Assembly (NCBI GenBank): GCA_023228705.1
Contig: JALOAS010000005.1
Location: forward strand, 1-62,955
DNA: 62,955 nt
Reading direction: 5' to 3'
DNA from: Ottowia sp.
GTDB taxonomy: Bacteria > Pseudomonadota > Gammaproteobacteria > Burkholderiales > Burkholderiaceae_C
Every line of letters begins with the position of its first letter. Positions within the stretch are counted from its first letter, which is position 1. The translations under genes and the position numbers were made by a program. The notes beneath the pieces are model-generated. The model saw nothing but the letters and a program-made list of their open reading frames with translations, ran no database searches and was not told where the DNA came from. This document shows, piece by piece, positions 1-8,743 of the stretch.

Positions 1-126
1 CCCAAACCCGCCCACTCCGCGTTGCAAATGCTCGCCATAGCCCAAGCTATGCCTGCGCTTTGCGTCTTGATTGGACGGGCTTTGGCGATCCTCTCGGGCG
101 CGATCAATTCATTCTCAAGCTCTGAG
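1..126. repeat. MITE-like element, right-hand part (copy 1)
   Basis: This segment is identical base for base to 20982-21107. In the second copy the sequence belongs to a 167 bp element with imperfect terminal inverted repeats, so here only the right part is visible and the left end lies outside the window. It contains a small ATAG/CTAT hairpin and ends in the inverted-repeat terminus TTCTCAAGCTCTGAG. No coding capacity is seen, which fits a non-autonomous mobile element. Confidence 0.75.
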
Positions 127-210
127 CCAGGTCCCGCCCCCGGCCGGGCCCGGCGCCGGCATGTGGTATAGATTGGATTCCTTCTGAATTGGAAACGATG
201 CTCAGCAACT

Positions 211-338
211 GGAGGTTGAGCGTATTGCGCCCAGCGTCCAGCGTATATCCACCACGCTCAACGCTCAACGCCTGACGCCAAACCTTCATGGGCCGAGATC
301 ATCTGTCATTCGGTGCGCTGACAATGCCTGCCAATCAG
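211..338. repeat. Dispersed intergenic repeat (heptamer plus GATCATCTGTCAT motif)
   Basis: Contains CGTTGAG-type heptamers on both strands, the phrase CGCCAAACCTTCATGGGCC, and the 13-nt motif GATCATCTGTCAT at 297-309. A closely similar copy lies at 22651-22764, and the shared stretch ends in TGCCAATCAG in both. It lies directly upstream of the Wadjet operon. A weak sigma70-like pair (CTGACA near 319 and TAATTC near 340) follows it and could drive jetA. The promoter reading is tentative. Confidence 0.7.
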
Positions 339-412
339 GTAATTCCTTGACTTGAGGCACCGCTTCGTCGTCCTGACCACGCCCGCCCTCACCTGCCGCC
401 ACAGTCCACGCA

Positions 413-1918
413 GTGACCCACCGCCAGACCGCCAGCCTGTTCCAGCACGTGAGCGCCGAGCGCGCAGACGCGTACCGCGCCATCCTGGACGTGTTTGCCG
501 CCGCCAAGCGGCGCTTTCGCCTGCACCTGCGCGCCGACGACATCCGCAGCGAAGCCGCCTGGCCGGGCGGGCAAAAACCCGAGCCCGAGGAACTGGACCG
601 CCTGCTCGCGCAACTGGTGGAATGGGGCAACCTTGCGCGCCAGGCCGACATGGCGCGCAAGACGACGATTGCCGACTACTACCGGGCCGAGTTTCTGTAC
701 CAGCTCTCGCGCGAGGGCGAGGCGGTGGAGACCGGATTGGCCGCGTACGCGCAGGCGCTGCAACGCCGCGCGGCGCTGCAGACGGTGGCGCTGCAGGACA
801 TACAGACGCAGCTTGCGGCACTGGCACGGTTGGCGGCAGAGACGCCGCTGGATGGCGCCCGCGTGCACCAGAGCCTGCGCGAGCTGGTGCACGTGTTCGA
901 GGGGCTGGCCAGCAACGCCGAGGATTTCATGACCGGGCTGGCGCGCACGCTGGAGCTGCAGGCGGCCGACGCGACCACCGTCATGGCGTACAAGGACCGG
1001 CTCATCGACTACCTGCAGCGCTTCATCGGCGACCTGGTCACCGCGTCGGCGCGCATCGCCGAGGCGCTGCTGGCGCTGGAGCCGGCAGACGCGCTGCTGG
1101 CCGCCGCTGCTGCGCGCGAGGCGCGCGATGCCGCGCCCGGCGACGATGCAGCTGCAGCCGATGCCGGTGAGCAGGCGCTGGCGGCTTGGCACGAGCGCTG
1201 GCGGGGGCTGCGCGACTGGTTCCTGGCCAGCAGTACCGGACCGTCGCAGGCGCAACTGCTGCGCGCGCAGGCGCGCTCGGCCATTCCGCGCCTGCTCGGC
1301 GCCATCGCGCGCGTCAACGAGCGCCGCAGCGGTCGCAGCGACCGCGCCGCCGACTACCGCGAGCTGGCGCGCTGGTTCGCCGCCGCCGACGAGGCCGACT
1401 GCCACCGCCTGTGGCGCGCCGCCTTTGGCCTGGCGCCGGCGCGCCACCTGGCGCTGAGCACGGAGGCGGAGGTCGCGGCGGCGACGCCGTGGGCCGAGGC
1501 ACCGGAGATCCGCATCGAGCCCACGCTGCGCGAGCGCGGCCGCCTGCCCAGCAGCGGCGGCCCGCCGCGCCTGACCGACCGCTCGGCGCAGAAGCGCTGG
1601 CTCGCCGACCAGCTTGCCGACGAGAGCGCGCAACTGGCGGCGGCGCGCAAGCAGCTCATCACGCAGGACATCCGGCGCCTGTCCGAGTTGGGCCGCCTGG
1701 ACCGGCACGCCTTCAGCCTGTTCCTGGACCTGCTGGGCGAGGCGCTGGCCGCCATGCAGGATCCGGCGCAGCCGATCGAGCGCGCCAGCCGCGACGGCGG
1801 CCTGCAGCTCACCTTCACGCCGATCCCGGACGCGCCCCTGGTGGTGCTGGAAACCGAGGACGGCACATTTGCCGGCCGCGATCACTGGATACACATCCGC
1901 GAGGCGGTTCATGACTGA
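413..1918 (+). CDS. jetA: Wadjet type II anti-plasmid system protein JetA (TIGR02677-like, kleisin-type)
   Basis: First gene of a four-gene operon matching the type II Wadjet order. The 501-residue protein is mostly helical and has the TIGR02677-like opening: a short lead, then SLFQHVSAERADAYRAILDVF. In Wadjet systems JetA is the kleisin-like bridge joining the two heads of the SMC dimer, together with the KITE protein JetB. I chose the GTG at 413 because family members begin only a few residues before this conserved block; no strong ribosome binding site is visible. The stop overlaps the jetB start by 8 bp, which implies translational coupling. The family role is established; assignment here rests on sequence recognition plus operon order. 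Confidence 0.88.
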   Translation: MTHRQTASLFQHVSAERADAYRAILDVFAAAKRRFRLHLRADDIRSEAAWPGGQKPEPEELDRLLAQLVEWGNLARQADMARKTTIADYYRAEFLYQLSREGEAVETGLAAYAQALQRRAALQTVALQDIQTQLAALARLAAETPLDGARVHQSLRELVHVFEGLASNAEDFMTGLARTLELQAADATTVMAYKDRLIDYLQRFIGDLVTASARIAEALLALEPADALLAAAAAREARDAAPGDDAAAADAGEQALAAWHERWRGLRDWFLASSTGPSQAQLLRAQARSAIPRLLGAIARVNERRSGRSDRAADYRELARWFAAADEADCHRLWRAAFGLAPARHLALSTEAEVAAATPWAEAPEIRIEPTLRERGRLPSSGGPPRLTDRSAQKRWLADQLADESAQLAAARKQLITQDIRRLSELGRLDRHAFSLFLDLLGEALAAMQDPAQPIERASRDGGLQLTFTPIPDAPLVVLETEDGTFAGRDHWIHIREAVHD

Positions 1919-3143
1919 AGCAGCCATCGTCGATGCCCGCACGCGCGAGATCGCCGAGGAACGCCAGCGCGCCCTGCGCGCGCTGCTGGCGCGGCCACTG
2001 ATGACCGGTGGCCATCCCGCCTTTGCACTGGTGCGGCGCCATGCCGATCATCTGCGTGAGTGGTTTGCGCGCGAATGCGGCTGGACGCTGCGCGTGGAGC
2101 GCAGCCACGCACGCCTGGCCAAGCGCGCGGCGGACCACCACGATGCCACGCGCGGCGCCGCAGGCTTCCAGCGCAGCCGCTACGTCCTGCTGTGCCTGGC
2201 GCTGGCGGTGCTCGAGCGCCATGACATCCAGATCACGCTGAAGAACCTGGGCGAGGCGCTGATGGAAGAAGCGCAGGACCCGGCGCTGGCTGCATCGGGA
2301 TTCGAGTTTGCGCTGGACCGCCAGAGCCAGCGCAGCGACCTGGTCGAAGTCTGCCGCCTGCTGCTCGAGCTGGGCGTGCTCGAGCGCATCGCCGGCGACG
2401 AGGCCGCCTACCTCAACCAGTCGGGCGATGCGCTCTACGACATCCGGCGCCCGGTGCTGGCGGCACTGCTGGTCAGCGCGCGCGGGCCCTCGGCGCTGGC
2501 CGGCGCGGGCACCAGCGCAGAACGGCTGGCCGCACTCAGCGCCGGCGCCACGCCGCAGGGCGACGCCGCCCGCCGCACCGCGCTGCGGCACCACCTCAGC
2601 CGGCGCCTGCTCGACGACCCGGTGGTCTACCTGGCCGAGCTGGACCACGAAGAGGCCGCGTATTTTGCCAGCCAGCGCGGCCCCATGGGGCACCGGCTTG
2701 CGCAGGCCGGCGGGCTGGACGCCGAGCACCGTGCCGAGGGCAGCGCGCTGGTCGACGCCGCCGGTGACCTCACCGACGTGGCGCTGCCGCAGCAGGGCAC
2801 CAACGCGCACGCGACGCTGCTGCTGGCCGAATTCCTGGCCGAGCGCGTGCGTGCCGGCACGCGCACTGCCGTGCCCATGGCCGAGGTCGAGGCCCTGCTG
2901 CGCCAGGCCGCGCGCGAGCACCGCAAGTACTGGCGCAAGGACACGCAGGAACCGGGCGCCGAGCGCGAACTGGCCGCCATTGCCTGTGGCCGGCTGGCGG
3001 CGCTGCGCCTGCTCGCGCGCCAGGGCGACAGCGTGCTGCCGCTGCCCGCCGTCTGCCGCTTCAAGCTGGGCGAGGCCGACCTCCGCCCCGCGCGCCAGGC
3101 CGACCTGCTGGGCGACGCGCCCGATGCGGCGGGTGCCGCATGA
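1911..3143 (+). CDS. jetB: Wadjet type II protein JetB (TIGR02678-like, KITE-type)
   Basis: 410-residue protein whose N-terminus (EERQRALRALLARPLM) and downstream pattern resemble TIGR02678, the second component of type II Wadjet. The KITE protein is expected to hold a winged-helix fold, dimerise and bind the kleisin JetA. The frame is open further upstream, but ATG 1911, overlapping the jetA stop, is the natural start and gives a family-typical length. The gene ends in an ATGA overlap with jetC (3140-3143). The tight overlaps on both sides imply stoichiometric co-translation of one complex. Confidence 0.87.
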   Translation: MTEAAIVDARTREIAEERQRALRALLARPLMTGGHPAFALVRRHADHLREWFARECGWTLRVERSHARLAKRAADHHDATRGAAGFQRSRYVLLCLALAVLERHDIQITLKNLGEALMEEAQDPALAASGFEFALDRQSQRSDLVEVCRLLLELGVLERIAGDEAAYLNQSGDALYDIRRPVLAALLVSARGPSALAGAGTSAERLAALSAGATPQGDAARRTALRHHLSRRLLDDPVVYLAELDHEEAAYFASQRGPMGHRLAQAGGLDAEHRAEGSALVDAAGDLTDVALPQQGTNAHATLLLAEFLAERVRAGTRTAVPMAEVEALLRQAAREHRKYWRKDTQEPGAERELAAIACGRLAALRLLARQGDSVLPLPAVCRFKLGEADLRPARQADLLGDAPDAAGAA

Positions 3144-6100
3144 GCGCGCCGCTGCCGCAGCCCCGCTCCAGGCGCTGGCAGCCGCTGCGCCTGGGCCTGG
3201 TCGAGCTTTACTACTATGACGTGGAGGAGTTCTGGTTTGAAGACGGCCACCTGCTGCTGCGCGGCAACAACGGCACCGGCAAGTCCAAGGTGCTGTCGCT
3301 GACGCTGCCCTTCCTGCTCGACGCCAGCCTGTCCCCGGCGCGCCTGGAGCCCGATGCCGATCCGGCCAAGCGCATGCAGTGGAACCTGCTCATGGGCAGC
3401 AGGTACAAGCGCCGCACCGGCTACGCCTGGCTGGAGTTTGGCCGCGTCGACGCCGGCGGGACCCCGCGCTTCGTCACCGTGGGCGCCGGCCTGCGCGCTA
3501 CTGCCGGCCGCCCGCAGGTCGACGCCTGGTACTTCAACACCGAGCGGCGCGTGGGCCAGGGGCTGCAGCTGGTCGACGAGAACCAGACCGTGGCCACCCA
3601 GGAGCGGCTCAGGGAGATGCTGGGCCGCCACTGCGTGCACACTGCCGTGGGCGTACACCGGCACGCCGTCGACGAGCGCCTGTTCGGCCTCGGCGACGCA
3701 CGCTACAAGGCCCTGCTGGACACGCTCATCCAGTTGCGCCAGCCGCAACTGTCCAAGCAGCCCAACGAGGACAACCTCTCGCGCGCGCTGTCGCAGGCGT
3801 TCGCGCCGCTGCCCCGTCCCGTGCTCGAGGACGTGGCCGCCGCGCTCAACCAGCTCGACGACCACCGCAGCGAGTTGCAGGACTACAGCGCCATGCACGA
3901 GGCCGTGTCCCGCTTCAACGGCACCTACCGGCACTACGCACAGATCCTGGCGCGGCGCCGCGCGCGTGACCTGCGCCAGGTACAAACTGCCTTTGACAAT
4001 GCCAGCGCAGCAGCCAGGCAGGCACAGCACCGCCACGACGCGGCGCAAGCGGCGTTGCAGGAGCAGGAACAGGAACTGGCCGCGACGCAAACGCGCCAAG
4101 GCGAGGTCAGCAGCCAGGCCAACGCGCTGCAACGCAGCCCTGAAATGCGCGATGCACACGCCCTGCACCAGGCGCGACAGGCCGCCGAAAGCGCCGGGCA
4201 CAACGCAGCACGTGCCCAGCAAGACGCGGTGCGCGCCGGCCAACGCCTGCAGGAAGAGCAGAAGAACCTGGCACGCTGGCAAGAAAGCTGCCAGGCATCG
4301 GCGCAACGGCTCCGGCACGCGCTGGGTGCCAGCCGGGAGCAGGCCTCGCTGGCCGGCATGGCCGATGCGCACGCACGCAGTTGGTCACTGCACGACACGG
4401 ACACGCCCGGCCCGGAGCAGCTTGCCCGCCAGCCGCAGGACCGGCGCAGCGCGGCCTTTCAGGTCCAGCGCGAGCTTGCCGCCAAGCGCGACGAACAAAT
4501 CGCGCTGGTGCGCGCGCGGCTGGCTGCGGCGCAGCAGGCGCTGCAAGAGCAGCGCATGGCGCAACGCGAGCACGATGCGCGCAGCAGCGACAGCAACGCT
4601 GCCGAGCAAGACCGGGCCGCCGCCGAGCGGCAGGTCCTGGATGCCGGCCAGGCCCACATCGCCGCGTGGCAGGCCTTTGCCGTACGCGTCGCCCACCACC
4701 TGGGATCCGCCGTGGCCCAGGCCTGGCCCGACGCCGGGGAGGCGCTGGCCGACTGGGTCAACAGCCTGGACGGCGCATCGCCGCTGGCATCGCACTGGTC
4801 CATGGTCGAAGCGGCCGAGCGCGACACGCTGGCCGCCACCGATGCCGATTTGCGCCAGCAACGGCAAGCGCTGGAGACCGAGCGCGCACCCCTGCTGTCC
4901 GAGCAAAAGGCGCTGCGCGAAGGCAGCGAGGCATCGCCGCTTGCACCGCTCACGCGCGGTGCCGAGCGCAGCGGCCGCGCCGGCGCGCCGCTGTGGCAAC
5001 TGGTGGACTTTGTGCCGGACACGGATGCCGCCGCCCGCGCCGGACTGGAAGCTGCGCTGCAAGCCAGCGGCCTGCTCGACGCCTGGGTCAGCCCCGAGGG
5101 CGTGCTGCTGGCGCCCGATACGCAGGATGCCTGGCTCGTGCCGGAGTCAACGCAAGAGCTGCCCGCCACCACGCCGACGCTGGCCACCCTGCTGCAACCA
5201 GACCCGGCCGCACGCGACTCGGGCGTGGCAGCGGCCCGGGTACACGCCGTCCTGGCCCGCATCGCCATCACCGATGCGGCTGCCACCGGTGCGGCAGCAA
5301 CTGCCTGGGCAGGCGGCGACGGCCGCTACCGCATCGGCCCGCTGCAAGGCGCCTGGCGCAAACCTGCGGCCGAGCACATTGGCTACGCTGCGCGGCAGGC
5401 GGCGCGCCAGCGCCGACTCGAGCAGATTGCCAACCGGCTGCAAATCCTGGCAGGGCAGGAACGCGGCCTCCTGGCAGCGCAAGAAGCGCTGGCGGCGCGC
5501 CGCAGCACGCTCGGGCAACTGGCAGGCAGCCAGCCCACGGCGGAACAACTGCGCAATGCGCACGCGGCACTGGCCGCGGCCGAGCGCCGCGCGGCACAGG
5601 CCCGGGCCCGGCTCGCTGAAGCACAGGCACGCCTGCAATCTGCGCGCGAAGCCAGCGCGGCTGCACAAGACGCGCTGGTGCTGGACGCCACCGACACCGC
5701 CCTGCCCACCGATCCGGCAGCACTGTCCAAGGTGGCCGACGCCGTGCAGGAATACCGCCTGGCCGCCACGCACTGCGAGGCCACGCTGGACCATCATGCG
5801 CAGGCGTTGGTTGAGCAGGTGCAGCAGCAGGCCCGCGTCACCGCGGCCGGCACCGAACTTGAACAAGCCCGCGAGCATGCCGGTGAACAGCGCCGCCAGG
5901 CCGCCGCCGCGCAGGCGCTGCACCAGGAGCTGGCACGCAGCGTGGGCGCCGGCGCGGCGGACGTCCTGGCCCGCCTCGGGGTCCTGGAGCAGGAAGCGCG
6001 TGCCCTGAAAACCACGCTGGAGACGGTGCACAAGAACCTGGCGGCAACGCACAAGAGCCTGGGCGCAGCCGGGCAGGCCGTGACCGACACCGGCGAGCGC

Positions 6101-7309
6101 CTGCAAGCCGAGCACGAGCGGCGTGCCGCCTGCGTCGGCGCGTTCCAGGCATTTGCCGGCACCGGCCTGCTGCGCGCCGCCGCCCCGTCGCTGGCGTTGC
6201 CGGCCGGTGGCGAGCCCTGGACCCTGGACGCCGCGCTGGGCACCGCGCGCGCGGCCGAAGCCGCGCTCGGCGCGGTGGACGATGCCGACCCGGCCTGGCA
6301 GCGCGTGCAGGGCCGGCTCGGCGACGCCTTTGCCGAGCTGCAACGGGCCCTGTCGGCACAAGGGCACGAGTGCTTTGGCGAGCCCGGCGACCACGGTTAC
6401 GTGGTCCGCATCCGCTTCAACCAGCGCAACGAGGCGCCGGACGCGCTGCAGGCCGTGCTGCAAGCGGAGATCAGCGAGCGGCGCACGCTGCTCACCGCGC
6501 GCGAGACGGAAGTCATAGAAAACCACCTGCAGGCCGAAATCGCCGCGCAACTGCAGGCGCTGATCCGCGCCGCCGACGACCGCGTCAAGAAGATCAACGC
6601 CGAACTGGCGCGGCGGCCCACGTCCACCGGCGTCAAGTTCAAGCTGGTGTGGGAGGCGCTGCACGGCGAGGACGCATCGCTGGCGTCGCTCGCCGCCGTG
6701 CGCCAGTTGCTCATCAACAAGGTGGCCGACGCCTGGTCGCCCGCCGACCGCGCCCAGGTCGGCGCCTTCCTGCAGGGCCGCATAGACGCCGAGCGCGAGC
6801 GCGACGCCGCGTCGGCCCGCATCGACCAGCTCGCCGCCGCGCTCGACTACCGCGCCTGGCACCGCTTCCGCGTGCGCCGCTGGCAGGACGGCCAGTGGAA
6901 GCCCCTGTCCGGCCCGGCCTCCAGCGGCGAGCGCGCGCTGGGCCTGACCGTGCCGCTGTTTGCCGCCGCCGCCAGCCACTACGAGAGCGCCGCCGCGCAC
7001 GCACCGCGCCTGGTGCTTCTGGACGAAGCCTTCGCCGGCATAGACGACGCCGCGCGCGCCCACTGCATGGCGCTGATCCGCGAATTCGACCTGGATTTCG
7101 TCATGACCAGCGAGCGCGAATGGGGCTGCTACGCCGAGCTGCCCGGTGTCGCCATCTGCCACCTGGTGCGCCGCGCCGACGTGGACGCCGTCCACGTCTC
7201 GCGCTGGCGCTGGAACGGACGCACGCGCGAGCGCGCCGAGCTGCCGCCAACGGCCTCTGCCGCAAGCGCGGCGCCGGCCGACGAAACGGAGCTTGGTTTT
7301 TCATCCTGA
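3140..7309 (+). CDS. jetC: Wadjet type II SMC-like ATPase JetC (TIGR02680-like)
   Basis: 1389-residue SMC/MukB-like motor. The P-loop GNNGTGKS is at residues 42-49, followed by very long Gln/Ala/Arg/Glu-rich coiled-coil arms with a non-coiled centre that would be the hinge. The ABC signature SSGERALGLTVPL begins at about 1261 and the Walker B LVLLDEAFAGIDD at about 1291. Wadjet SMC complexes extrude DNA loops and sense small circular molecules; JetC supplies ATP hydrolysis. All ATPase motifs look intact. The start ATG overlaps the jetB stop (ATGA). The C-terminus carries a short Ala-rich tail after the ATPase fold. Confidence 0.92.
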   Translation: MSAPLPQPRSRRWQPLRLGLVELYYYDVEEFWFEDGHLLLRGNNGTGKSKVLSLTLPFLLDASLSPARLEPDADPAKRMQWNLLMGSRYKRRTGYAWLEFGRVDAGGTPRFVTVGAGLRATAGRPQVDAWYFNTERRVGQGLQLVDENQTVATQERLREMLGRHCVHTAVGVHRHAVDERLFGLGDARYKALLDTLIQLRQPQLSKQPNEDNLSRALSQAFAPLPRPVLEDVAAALNQLDDHRSELQDYSAMHEAVSRFNGTYRHYAQILARRRARDLRQVQTAFDNASAAARQAQHRHDAAQAALQEQEQELAATQTRQGEVSSQANALQRSPEMRDAHALHQARQAAESAGHNAARAQQDAVRAGQRLQEEQKNLARWQESCQASAQRLRHALGASREQASLAGMADAHARSWSLHDTDTPGPEQLARQPQDRRSAAFQVQRELAAKRDEQIALVRARLAAAQQALQEQRMAQREHDARSSDSNAAEQDRAAAERQVLDAGQAHIAAWQAFAVRVAHHLGSAVAQAWPDAGEALADWVNSLDGASPLASHWSMVEAAERDTLAATDADLRQQRQALETERAPLLSEQKALREGSEASPLAPLTRGAERSGRAGAPLWQLVDFVPDTDAAARAGLEAALQASGLLDAWVSPEGVLLAPDTQDAWLVPESTQELPATTPTLATLLQPDPAARDSGVAAARVHAVLARIAITDAAATGAAATAWAGGDGRYRIGPLQGAWRKPAAEHIGYAARQAARQRRLEQIANRLQILAGQERGLLAAQEALAARRSTLGQLAGSQPTAEQLRNAHAALAAAERRAAQARARLAEAQARLQSAREASAAAQDALVLDATDTALPTDPAALSKVADAVQEYRLAATHCEATLDHHAQALVEQVQQQARVTAAGTELEQAREHAGEQRRQAAAAQALHQELARSVGAGAADVLARLGVLEQEARALKTTLETVHKNLAATHKSLGAAGQAVTDTGERLQAEHERRAACVGAFQAFAGTGLLRAAAPSLALPAGGEPWTLDAALGTARAAEAALGAVDDADPAWQRVQGRLGDAFAELQRALSAQGHECFGEPGDHGYVVRIRFNQRNEAPDALQAVLQAEISERRTLLTARETEVIENHLQAEIAAQLQALIRAADDRVKKINAELARRPTSTGVKFKLVWEALHGEDASLASLAAVRQLLINKVADAWSPADRAQVGAFLQGRIDAERERDAASARIDQLAAALDYRAWHRFRVRRWQDGQWKPLSGPASSGERALGLTVPLFAAAASHYESAAAHAPRLVLLDEAFAGIDDAARAHCMALIREFDLDFVMTSEREWGCYAELPGVAICHLVRRADVDAVHVSRWRWNGRTRERAELPPTASAASAAPADETELGFSS

Positions 7310-7355
7310 GCGGCCGTGCGCCGCTGCCGCAGCCGAGGGCAGCGCCACGCGTCCG

Positions 7356-7386
7356 GTCGCATGCGACGGCACAAAGCAAACATAAT
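7356..7386 (+). promoter_or_regulatory. Perfect 12-bp palindrome and -10-like hexamer before jetD
   Basis: The 83-bp gap between jetC and jetD is the only real gap in the operon. It holds the perfect palindrome GTCGCATGCGAC (7356-7367) and, 13 nt further on, CATAAT (7381-7386), a good -10 hexamer just ahead of the jetD ATG. No good -35 is seen where it should be; the palindrome occupies that place. This could be an activator or repressor site for separate jetD expression, or chance. Confidence 0.3.
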
Positions 7387-7392
7387 CCGGCC

Positions 7393-8604
7393 ATGCCCTC
7401 CTCCGACCCCGAACGCCTGCAGCGCCTGCTCGGCGGCGACACGCTGGCACGGCTGCGCAGGCGCCTGCGCCGGCGCTACGCCACGGAACCGGAACCTGCT
7501 GACCGCTTCACGCTCGGCAACCTCAGTGCGCCCGAGACCACGGCGCTGGCCGACCTGCTGGGGCGGCCGCGGCGTGCGCAGGCGTCCATGCAACTGTCGC
7601 ACGCCGAGCTGGACGCAGCGCTGGCCCGCGCCGGCGTCGCGCCCGGCCTGCGCGCCGCGCTGGAGCGGCTGGACGGCCCCATCAGCGACACCCGCGCCGC
7701 ACGCGAGCAACGGCGCCGGCAGTGGGCCGCCATGGCCGCACTGGCAGGCGACGCACGGCTGGCTGCCGTGCTGGCCGAGGCGCGGGGACTGGGCCTGCTC
7801 AAGCGCCTGTCCGGCGGCGACCCCGGCACGGCACGGCAATACCTGCGGCAGGCCGACGCGGTGCTCGCACGGCTGCCGGCGCGCGGCGTCTCGCTGGCCC
7901 GACTGGCCGCCGACACCCTGGGCGATGCGCACGCACTGGACCGCGGCCAGCCCGCCGCCACCCTCGTTCGCCGCGCGCTGGCCAGCCGGGACCCGGGCCA
8001 GCGCAGCCGCGAACTCTGGGCGGCGCAGGGCGTCCTGGTCAACGAGCTGGCCAAGCCGGTGGCGGTACTCAACCTCGGCGCCGACGGCGCTGGCGCAACC
8101 GCCCGCCTCGTGCGCACGGCCGCAGCCGCCGGCGATCCACTGCACCTGTCGCTGCGCCTGCTCACGCGCGCCCCGCCCACATGGCGCCCGCAGCAACAGG
8201 TCTTCGTCTGCGAGAATCCGGCCGTCCTTGCCGCTGCCGCCGACCACCTCGGTCCGCGCTGCCCACCCATGGTCAGCCTGGACGGCCAACTCTCGGCCGC
8301 ACCGCGCACACTGCTCGACCAGCTCGCCGCCCACGGTGCCCATTTTTTCTATCACGGCGATTTTGACTGGGGCGGCCTGCGCATCGCCAACGTCGTGTTC
8401 GCGCGCTACGCAGCCACCGCCTGGCGCTTTGCCGCTGCCGACTACCGGCCAACCGACGGCCCCTTGCTGCAAGGCCAGCCCGCCACCGCGAGCTGGGATG
8501 CCGACCTGGCCACGCTCATGCAGGCAGCCGGTCGCGCCGTGCACGAGGAAAGCCTCCTGGACGCGCTCCTGGCCGACCTTGCCCACCGCGCCTCCATCCC
8601 CTGA
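7393..8604 (+). CDS. jetD: Wadjet type II nuclease JetD (TIGR02679-like, Toprim)
   Basis: 403-residue effector of the Wadjet complex, expected to cut plasmid DNA after the SMC motor has extruded it. The N-terminal half is a helical arm. The C-terminal half carries a Toprim-like catalytic set: Glu274 in VFVCENP, and Asp323/Asp325 in HGDFDWGGLR. These match the Glu and DxD expected of a metal-dependent Toprim nuclease, so the enzyme looks active. ATG 7393 is the only start giving a family-length product, since the frame is open upstream into jetC. No strong ribosome binding site is visible and the gene is 83 bp from jetC, unlike the overlapping jetABC. Confidence 0.87.
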   Translation: MPSSDPERLQRLLGGDTLARLRRRLRRRYATEPEPADRFTLGNLSAPETTALADLLGRPRRAQASMQLSHAELDAALARAGVAPGLRAALERLDGPISDTRAAREQRRRQWAAMAALAGDARLAAVLAEARGLGLLKRLSGGDPGTARQYLRQADAVLARLPARGVSLARLAADTLGDAHALDRGQPAATLVRRALASRDPGQRSRELWAAQGVLVNELAKPVAVLNLGADGAGATARLVRTAAAAGDPLHLSLRLLTRAPPTWRPQQQVFVCENPAVLAAAADHLGPRCPPMVSLDGQLSAAPRTLLDQLAAHGAHFFYHGDFDWGGLRIANVVFARYAATAWRFAAADYRPTDGPLLQGQPATASWDADLATLMQAAGRAVHEESLLDALLADLAHRASIP

Positions 8605-8743
8605 GCCTGCGGTCGCAGCCCGTGGCCATTTGCCCGCACACCCCGCGAGCCTGTCGGGACTTGGGTCGTTGACAAGCGCACCGGCTCATCCTGAACGACA
8701 AGACCCGGCACAATCGGTCTGCACCACAACCACCCCGCACCGC

